Part shown: one piece after another, positions 1 through 4,702 of the stretch
How the letters are laid out: each line of letters opens with the position of its first letter
How positions within the stretch are numbered: position 1 is the stretch's first letter
Assembly (NCBI GenBank): GCA_910589115.1
Contig: CAJUSB010000130.1
Span: forward strand, 1-8,896
From: an uncultured Clostridia bacterium
GTDB lineage: Bacteria > Bacillota > Clostridia > Oscillospirales > Butyricicoccaceae
Length of the DNA stretch: 8,896 bases
Direction: 5' to 3'
Notes under the pieces: model-generated
Databases searched by the model: none
What the model saw: the letters and a program-made list of their open reading frames with translations, nothing else
What the model was told of the DNA's origin: nothing
Translations under genes and position numbers: made by a program

Positions 1-22
1 TCGTCATTGACAGATTATGCCT

Positions 23-52
23 TTGAGGCAAGTACCAATCGTGTTATATATA
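23..52 (+). promoter_or_regulatory. Possible promoter of the GntR-family regulator
   Basis: TTGAGG at 23-28 and TATATA at 47-52 are separated by 18 bases, a plausible but weak sigma-A type pair (4 of 6 matches in each box). The region runs into an AT-rich stretch (44-55). A perfect TTGACA at 7-12 has no -10 box at the right distance. A small hairpin (TGCCT at 18-22, AGGCA at 26-30) overlaps the -35 box and could matter for regulation, but no clear GntR operator is visible. Confidence 0.3.
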
Positions 53-100
53 TAAGCAGATAAAACTGTAGAACAAGCTGCTAAAGGAGTATGACCTGTT

Positions 101-841
101 ATGAAAAAGATTACCGAAGAAAAAAACGTAAAGATCCCGCTGTATGTCACCGTGTATGAAACAATCTGCCAATGGCTCAAAGAGGGCAAATATAAGCCCG
201 GGGATAAGCTGCCCGGGGAAAATATTCTGGCGGAACAGTTCCAGGTGAGCAGGAGCACTTTACGGCAGGCCATGCTCCTGTTACAGGAAGACGGATTGGT
301 CGGCAACCATCAGGGCAAGGGGAATATCGTCCTTTCCAACCAGGATTTGAAGTCGAACGGGCTGGAAAAGGTCGGGAATCCGATTGTGGATTTCTGTGTC
401 CAGCCCATTGACCGGACGGTGACCGAGATTGGTTTCCAGCCCGCGACCCGCAAGCATCAGGAGGTATTGAAGCTCAAACCCTCCAGCATTGTTGCGGTGA
501 TTGATATTACGTATTATCATCAGGATACCCCCGTAGGCTTTGCTATGGCATACATGCCGCATGAGGTGCTCGAAAAGGGCGACGTCGATTTGGAAGACAC
601 AGACCGTGTATATGCGTTTTATTCACAGCTGCTGTCTTCCGGCGGTCTGTACAGTGATACGAAGCTGCGGATCGTACATGCCCGTGAGCGTCTTGCCAAT
701 ATTCTGGGCATTCCGGAAGGCGACCCGCTTCTGATCATTGAGGAAGAGCTGTATACCGAATATGATAAGCCGGTCGTATCGCATAAAATGTTCATGGGGG
801 CTGACCTTTATGAAATCAGCCTGAAACGAAAAAGTAAATAA
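101..841 (+). CDS. GntR-family transcriptional regulator with UTRA ligand-binding domain
   Basis: This 246-residue cytoplasmic protein is a DNA-binding regulator of the GntR/HutC subfamily. Residues ~12-78 form the winged helix-turn-helix: IPLYVTVYETI, then GDKLPGENILAEQF, the recognition helix VSRSTLRQAM, and the wing QGKGNIV. Residues ~95-240 fit a UTRA small-molecule domain, with features such as ITYYHQDTPVGFAMAYMP, ANILGIPEGDPLLIIEEELY and KPVVSHKMFMGADLYEI. Length is normal for the family (about 240). The start at 101 is supported by AAAGGAG at 83-89. It precedes deoD-deoB in the same direction, so a nucleoside, sugar phosphate or purine effector is a reasonable guess, but the ligand cannot be read from the sequence. 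A repeat and a terminator-like hairpin separate it from deoD, so it is probably its own transcription unit. Confidence 0.9.
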   Translation: MKKITEEKNVKIPLYVTVYETICQWLKEGKYKPGDKLPGENILAEQFQVSRSTLRQAMLLLQEDGLVGNHQGKGNIVLSNQDLKSNGLEKVGNPIVDFCVQPIDRTVTEIGFQPATRKHQEVLKLKPSSIVAVIDITYYHQDTPVGFAMAYMPHEVLEKGDVDLEDTDRVYAFYSQLLSSGGLYSDTKLRIVHARERLANILGIPEGDPLLIIEEELYTEYDKPVVSHKMFMGADLYEISLKRKSK

Positions 842-856
842 GGAACTGTTCAGAAA

Positions 857-1071
857 TATACTCGTGTGCGTTAAAGTTTGCCGCTCGGTTCGCCTGCGCG
901 GCGGGCGGTCCTGCGCGGACGGCGCCAGAGGGACTTGTCCCTCTGGACTCCCTTTCTCCGCTGCGGCGGGGAATGGGTGCGGCGATTTTCGCTACTGCAC
1001 CCTGCCCAGCCCGCCAAAAGCACGGCGAGCCGGGTGGGTGAATACGGCAAATCTTTTCATTCGCGAGTATA
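857..1071 (+). repeat. Intergenic repeat copy 1 (MITE-like, structured, non-coding)
   Basis: This is a ~215 bp element bounded by perfect 8-base inverted ends, TATACTCG (857-864) and CGAGTATA (1064-1071). The inverted ends extend imperfectly to TTTGCCG (877-883) and CGGCAAA (1045-1051), matching at 20 of 27 positions. Inside are a perfect 22-base palindrome (925-946, arms CCAGAGGGAC and GTCCCTCTGG), a GC-rich block CTCCGCTGCGGCGGGGAATG (956-975), and an imperfect stem 1005-1015/1024-1034 with an 8-base loop. Copies 2 and 3 at 3384-3597 and 7306-7515 share the same order of blocks. Open frames across it are accidental. No transposase or clear target-site duplication is seen. It lies between the regulator gene and deoD. 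Confidence 0.85.
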
Positions 1072-1075
1072 ACTT

Positions 1076-1120
1076 GCAACAATCGTATGCATCTTCTTCT
1101 GTCATACTACGTTGCTTTTT
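1076..1120 (+). terminator. Likely intrinsic terminator downstream of the regulator and repeat copy 1
   Basis: GCAAC (1076-1080) pairs with GTTGC (1111-1115) and GTATG (1085-1089) pairs with CATAC (1103-1107), leaving a small internal loop and a 13-base hairpin loop. Five T residues (1116-1120) follow directly. This is the layout of a rho-independent terminator, although the stem is interrupted. It would end transcripts from the GntR gene that read through the repeat. Confidence 0.5.
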
Positions 1121-1275
1121 CTTGACAGGCGTCAGCCTGCCTGCGGAAAAGCGCCTTGTCTGACGAAAGAATCTGCGGCGCGCTTGTCGCAATTTATTTC
1201 TTCACAGTTCCTAAGCTCCGCTCCGGCAGGCTGGAAGCGCCGGGCGGGGCCCCTGACAGAATGGAGTTGTTAAAC
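1121..1275 (+). promoter_or_regulatory. Leader region of deoD with competing inverted repeats
   Basis: No good promoter pair was found here: TTGACA at 1122-1127 has no -10 box at normal spacing. The stretch is rich in pairing potential. CAGCCTGCC (1133-1141) is perfectly complementary to GGCAGGCTG (1225-1233), and part of the left arm can instead form a local CAGGC/GCCTG hairpin (1127-1131 with 1135-1139). GGGGCCCC (1246-1253) lies just before the ribosome binding site. It does not match the conserved core of purine riboswitches. The role is unknown. Confidence 0.3.
1263..1266 (+). promoter_or_regulatory. Ribosome binding site that decides the deoD start
   Basis: GGAG lies nine bases before the ATG at 1276. 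The in-frame ATG at 1261 overlaps this site, and the upstream TTG at 1156 has no ribosome binding site, so 1276 is the supported start. It also gives a protein of family length. Confidence 0.7.
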
Positions 1276-1992
1276 ATGAAAACTTTTCATAATGAAGCGG
1301 AACCGGGCGCGATTGCCAAAACCGTCCTGATGCCCGGCGATCCTCTCCGTGCAAAATATATTGCGAAAACCTATCTGGAAAACGTTGTTTGCTACAACCA
1401 GGTAAGAGGGATGTATGGGTTTACCGGGAACTGGAAGGGCCGTCCGGTCTCCATACAGGGCAGCGGCATGGGCATTCCTTCCATGGGGATCTATGCCTAT
1501 GAGCTGTTCCATAACTATGGCGTTGACAATATTATCCGTATTGGTACTGCAGGGGCGATCCACACCGAAGTCGCCGTCGGTGACGTCGTGTTTGCGATGG
1601 GGTGCTGTACCAATTCCAGCTTTGCGAAGCAGTATCACCTGCCGGGAACCTTTTCCCCGGTTGCGGATTATGCTTTGCTGGAAAGGGCGGTCAATATCGC
1701 ACGGAAAAGCAATGTCCGTTTCCACGTGGGCAATGTGTTCAGCTCGGATGTGTTCTATGAAGACCAGACCGGCGAAAAAGCGGTATGGTCGAAAATGGGC
1801 GTCCTGATTCAGGAAATGGAGACGCTTTCGCTGTACTGCACCGCCGCGCGGGCCGGGAAACATGCACTCAGCATCCTGACCGCAGGCAGCAGTATTCATA
1901 CAAACACCGCGCTGACCAATGAGCAGAGGGAGCAGAACCTCGATGTTATGATTCGGTGTGCCTTAGAATTGGCAGAAGGGAAGGATACTTGA
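1276..1992 (+). CDS. deoD: DeoD-type purine nucleoside phosphorylase with an altered active site
   Basis: This 238-residue protein belongs to the hexameric PNP family, which cleaves purine (deoxy)nucleosides with phosphate into free base and (deoxy)ribose-1-phosphate. Conserved features include His5, the phosphate-binding GDPLRAKYIA (Gly21, Arg25), NQVRGMYGFTG (Arg44), the GSGMGIPS loop, RIGTAGAI (Arg88), and the ribose-binding EME (180-182). Length matches E. coli DeoD (239). Oddity: the E. coli segment TVSDHI, holding catalytic Asp204, aligns with TAGSSI here, so the Asp becomes Ser205, while the partner Arg (218) is kept. In E. coli this Asp protonates purine N7, so altered base preference or a weak enzyme is possible. 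The gene overlaps deoB by one base (TGATG at 1990-1994), so the two are very probably co-transcribed and translationally coupled. Confidence 0.88.
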   Translation: MKTFHNEAEPGAIAKTVLMPGDPLRAKYIAKTYLENVVCYNQVRGMYGFTGNWKGRPVSIQGSGMGIPSMGIYAYELFHNYGVDNIIRIGTAGAIHTEVAVGDVVFAMGCCTNSSFAKQYHLPGTFSPVADYALLERAVNIARKSNVRFHVGNVFSSDVFYEDQTGEKAVWSKMGVLIQEMETLSLYCTAARAGKHALSILTAGSSIHTNTALTNEQREQNLDVMIRCALELAEGKDT

Positions 1993-3182
1993 TGGAGAAG
2001 TATAAACGAATTTTTGTAATCGTGGTGGATTCGCTCGGGGTTGGCGCGATGGCGGATTCCCCGGAATTCGGTGATGTGGGGGTCAATACGCTTGGCCATA
2101 TTTCCGAGGCGGTAGAAACCTTCCGCATCCCGAACCTGCAAAAGCTCGGCATGGCAAATTTGACGCCGTTAAAGCAGGTCCAGCCGGTGGAGGTTTCACG
2201 CGGGTATTACGGGACGCTGCGGGAAAAGAGCCGCGGGAAGGATACCATGACCGGCCATTGGGAAATGATGGGCCTGGAAGTGACCAAGCCGTTCCAGACC
2301 TTTACCGAAAACGGTTTCCCTCCGGAGCTGATTGCAGAGCTGGAACGCCGGACCGGCAGGAAGGTGATCGGCAACAAAAGTGCGAGCGGGACAGAAATCC
2401 TGGAGGAGCTTGCCGAGGAAGAGATTGCCCAGGGACATATGATCGTCTATACCTCTGCGGACTCGGTATTGCAGATTTGCGGCAATGAGGAAACCTTTGG
2501 TTTAGAGGAACTGTACCGCTGCTGCGAGATTGCCCGTGAGCTGACCATGAAGGAAGAATGGAGGGTAGGGCGTGTGATTGCCCGACCCTACGTCGGGAGA
2601 AAGAAAGGCGAATTCAAACGCACCAGCAACCGGCACGATTATGCGCTGAAGCCGTTCGGCCGGACTGCGCTGGACGCTTTGAAGGATGGCGGCCTGGATG
2701 TGATTTCAATAGGGAAAATCCGGGATATTTTCGATGGGGAAGGGATCACCGAGGCGCAGAAATCCAAAAGCTCGGTCCACGGCATGGAGCAGACAATCGA
2801 GACTGCAAAGCGTGATTTTCATGGGCTGTGCTTTGTCAATCTGGTTGATTTTGATGCACTCTGGGGCCATCGGCGAGACCCGGAAGGCTACGCGCGCGAG
2901 CTGGAAAAATTTGATGAAAACCTCGGCAGACTGCTGGAGATCCTGCGGGAGGACGATCTGCTGATGATTACGGCAGACCACGGCAACGACCCGACTTATA
3001 CCGGGACCGACCATACCCGGGAAAAGGTGCCATTCCTGGCGTATTCACCATCCATGCAGGGCGGAGGCGCGATTGCGGAGCATGATACCTTTGCTGTAAT
3101 CGGGGCCAGCATCACTGAAAATTTCGGTATTAAAATGCCGGAAGGAACGATAGGAAAACCGCTGACCGGCGAGCTTGTATAG
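1992..3182 (+). CDS. deoB: Phosphopentomutase
   Basis: This 396-residue cytoplasmic enzyme of the alkaline-phosphatase superfamily interconverts ribose-1-phosphate/ribose-5-phosphate and the deoxy forms, passing on the sugar released by the preceding phosphorylase. Comparison with Bacillus phosphopentomutase shows the full active site: Asp13 in VVDSLGVGA, the phosphorylated Thr85 in GKDTMTGHWE, and a C-terminal metal set Asp288, His293 (VDFDALWGHRRD), Asp329, His330 (TADHGND) and His341 (TDHTREK). Length is typical of the family. The ATG at 1992 overlaps the deoD stop and has a purine-rich AAGGGAAGGA just upstream (~1976-1985). The frame is open upstream to 1956, but no better start is seen. 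A hairpin at 3250-3287 probably ends the operon. Nothing suggests damage. Confidence 0.96.
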   Translation: MEKYKRIFVIVVDSLGVGAMADSPEFGDVGVNTLGHISEAVETFRIPNLQKLGMANLTPLKQVQPVEVSRGYYGTLREKSRGKDTMTGHWEMMGLEVTKPFQTFTENGFPPELIAELERRTGRKVIGNKSASGTEILEELAEEEIAQGHMIVYTSADSVLQICGNEETFGLEELYRCCEIARELTMKEEWRVGRVIARPYVGRKKGEFKRTSNRHDYALKPFGRTALDALKDGGLDVISIGKIRDIFDGEGITEAQKSKSSVHGMEQTIETAKRDFHGLCFVNLVDFDALWGHRRDPEGYARELEKFDENLGRLLEILREDDLLMITADHGNDPTYTGTDHTREKVPFLAYSPSMQGGGAIAEHDTFAVIGASITENFGIKMPEGTIGKPLTGELV

Positions 3183-3249
3183 AACAGATTTGGATTCTGT
3201 CCGAAACACGGTTAAAGAGCGGTTAATCCACTGATGCCGCGAAGTATGG

Positions 3250-3287
3250 AAAAGCGTCCGGTTACAGTCAAGTAACCAGGCGCTTTT
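3250..3287 (+). terminator. Terminator-like hairpin after deoB
   Basis: AAAAGCGTCCGGTTAC (3250-3265) pairs with GTAACCAGGCGCTTTT (3272-3287) through a 6-base loop. The 16-base stem has one G-T wobble and one mismatch. The right arm ends in TTTT followed by CTGT. The A-rich left arm and T-rich right arm suggest a terminator usable in either direction. It sits 68 bases past the deoB stop. Confidence 0.75.
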
Positions 3288-3301
3288 CTGTACCTTGCGG
3301 C

Positions 3302-3362
3302 AAAAAAATATTTTTTAGCAAAGCGAAATATTATTTTGACTTCCCCGGCTTTGTGATATAAT
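3302..3362 (+). promoter_or_regulatory. Strong sigma-A type promoter for the first nucleotidyltransferase-ModE gene
   Basis: TTGACT (3336-3341) is followed by TATAAT (3357-3362) at a spacing of 15, or by TAATAT (3359-3364) at a spacing of 17. An A-tract/T-tract block (3302-3316) upstream resembles an UP element. The predicted start near 3370 lies just before repeat copy 2, so the transcript would carry that whole repeat in a ~250-base leader before the start codon at 3621. Confidence 0.65.
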
Positions 3363-3383
3363 ATAAGAAATTTTATAGCAGTA

Positions 3384-3597
3384 ATACGTGCGCTCATAGA
3401 AATTTGCCGCAGCCGCCCCTTCTTCCCGCCGTCCTGTTGGCGGGAAGAAGCAGTACGGATAAACAGCAGCAACCGTACCCATTCCCCGCCGCAGCGGAGG
3501 AAGGGAGTCCAGAGGGATAAGTCCCTCTGGCGCTGTCTGCGTAAGACCGCCCGCCGCGCAGGCGGAGCAAACGGGCGGCTCTCATGCGCGCACGTAT
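3384..3597 (-). repeat. Intergenic repeat copy 2 (inverted orientation)
   Basis: This ~214 bp copy is in the opposite orientation to copies 1 and 3. Its ends are a perfect 10-base inverted repeat, ATACGTGCGC (3384-3393) and GCGCACGTAT (3588-3597). The near-palindrome CCAGAGGGA/TCCCTCTGG is at 3509-3530. A perfect 12-base stem, CTTCTTCCCGCC (3419-3430) with GGCGGGAAGAAG (3439-3450) around an 8-base loop, corresponds to the imperfect stem of copy 1 but differs in sequence. It lies between the promoter at 3336-3362 and the ribosome binding site near 3609. Confidence 0.85.
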
Positions 3598-3620
3598 CGT
3601 TCAGGGCAGGAGGTATCCAT

Positions 3621-4550
3621 ATGCGAATCAGCCAGGTAGGCGGTATCATTGCCGCAGCCAGCCAGAAGGTGGTAAAGCCGATGATGCAAGTCGGTTCTAT
3701 CCCGATTATCCGCCGGATTGTCATTACATTCCAGCAGGCAGGCGTATTTCCAATCGTTGTTATTACGGGGGTTGATGAGGATAAAGTAAAGTATGAGCTT
3801 GCGGATTATGGCGTGATTTTTATTTCTACCGATCTTTCCGCCAATCCAAAGCTGCTGGAATGTGCGAAAATCGGGATGGGCTATTTGGAAGGGAAATGCG
3901 ACCGGGTAGTATTTACGCCAGTCAATAATCCGATGTTTTCCCCGGCTACGCTGCAAAAGCTGATCCATGCACAGGGGGAGATGGTTTCGCCCTGCTATGA
4001 GGGACGCTGCGGGCATCCGTTTGTCCTGTCTGCTGCGGCGCTGCGGCATATTCTGGATTATCAGGGCGAAAGCGGCCTGCCAGAAGCGCTGGAGCCGCTT
4101 TCAAGCAGCCGGACCATCGTCGAGGTCGAAGACCGGGGCATCCTGCTCAGCGTTCACGATGAGGAGGAACTGCAAAAGCAGCTTGCCAGCCATAACCAAG
4201 CAATCCTGCATCCGCGCATCCGCATGACCATTGAGCGGGAAGCATCCTTTTTTAACGCCCGCCTGAAACTGCTGCTTTTTCTGATTTCAGATACGAACAA
4301 CATGCGCAAAGCCTGCGCCGCAATGGCGCTTTCCTACGGCAACGCCTGGGATATGATTAACCGGCTAGAACGGGAGCTCGGTTATTTCGTGGTGAAGCGG
4401 ACGCAGGGCGGCAGGCGCGGGGGAAATACCACGCTGACCGAGCAGGGCGAAACCTTCCTGCTGACCTGCCAGAAATACGAAGAAACAGTATTTCAATTTG
4501 CGCAGAAACAGTTTCAGGAACTGTTTATTCTATCAAAAATCATGCAGTGA
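3621..4550 (+). CDS. MobA/MocA-like nucleotidyltransferase domain (degenerate) fused to a ModE-like DNA-binding domain
   Basis: This 309-residue protein has residues ~5-190 resembling the MobA/MocA nucleotidyltransferases that attach a nucleotide to molybdopterin, and residues ~205-300 resembling the ModE N-terminal winged helix (NMRKACAAMALSYGNAWDMI, then the wing GGRRGGNTTLTEQGETFL). The catalytic signatures are missing. The LAAGxSSRMGxxKP loop is shortened to IAAASQKVVKP (10-20), the usual DxP becomes VNNPM (101-105), and the late DxDT-like motif is LLSVHDEEEL. Only GRCGHPF (128-134) is well kept. It is therefore probably a non-catalytic sensor or regulator (inference). The start has an excellent GGAGG seven bases upstream (near 3609). 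It precedes the molybdenum hydroxylase, which it may regulate. A better-preserved paralogue is at 7625-8602. Confidence 0.82.
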   Translation: MRISQVGGIIAAASQKVVKPMMQVGSIPIIRRIVITFQQAGVFPIVVITGVDEDKVKYELADYGVIFISTDLSANPKLLECAKIGMGYLEGKCDRVVFTPVNNPMFSPATLQKLIHAQGEMVSPCYEGRCGHPFVLSAAALRHILDYQGESGLPEALEPLSSSRTIVEVEDRGILLSVHDEEELQKQLASHNQAILHPRIRMTIEREASFFNARLKLLLFLISDTNNMRKACAAMALSYGNAWDMINRLERELGYFVVKRTQGGRRGGNTTLTEQGETFLLTCQKYEETVFQFAQKQFQELFILSKIMQ

Positions 4551-4607
4551 AAATCTGCAAGCTCCTCTGAGGAAGAACTTGCAAACAACGGCCTGTTCCC
4601 CCATAAT
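4551..4607 (+). promoter_or_regulatory. Possible promoter and hairpin ahead of the molybdenum hydroxylase gene
   Basis: TTGCAA (4579-4584) and CATAAT (4602-4607) are 17 bases apart, a fair sigma-A match. The -35 box overlaps the right arm of an imperfect hairpin: TGCAAG 4556-4561 with CTTGCA 4578-4583, and inner TCCT/AGGA. The hairpin has no T-tract, so it is a poor terminator. It could be an operator for the ModE-like proteins or chance. Nothing else is visible in the remaining gap to 4703 except the ribosome binding site. Read-through from the upstream gene is an alternative. Confidence 0.35.
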
Positions 4608-4688
4608 GGAATTAGAGGATTTCACAGAAATCATTGTGCCTGCCATGATGAAAAACGATGTTTTTAACAAAAATATGGTTTGAGCGAG

Positions 4689-4695
4689 AAAGGGG
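4689..4695 (+). promoter_or_regulatory. Ribosome binding site supporting a TTG start
   Basis: AAAGGGG at 4689-4695 lies seven bases before TTG at 4703. The next upstream in-frame codons contain a stop, and no ATG is available before the conserved FTVNINGK beta-strand of the ferredoxin-like domain. TTG is therefore the likely start. Confidence 0.7.
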
Positions 4696-4702
4696 ATAGC
4701 CC

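Noticed and set aside
1121..1275. Purine riboswitch upstream of deoD
   Set aside because: The conserved loop and junction sequences of the purine riboswitch are not seen.
1156..1275. Upstream extension of deoD from the TTG at 1156
   Set aside because: The extra 40 residues do not resemble the family, there is no ribosome binding site, and the ATG at 1276 gives the normal length.
1270..1899. 209-codon minus-strand open frame
   Set aside because: It is a shadow of deoD, whose + strand product is well conserved.
3212..3724. Minus-strand open frame of 170 codons, and similar frames at 864-1163 and 7285-7578 sharing peptide pieces
   Set aside because: The shared peptides come from the intergenic repeat read in various frames. 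Frames differ between copies, lack ribosome binding sites and run into neighbouring genes.
4551..4702. Molybdenum cofactor riboswitch upstream of the hydroxylase
   Set aside because: The gap holds only one short imperfect hairpin and does not show the multi-helix conserved core of that class.
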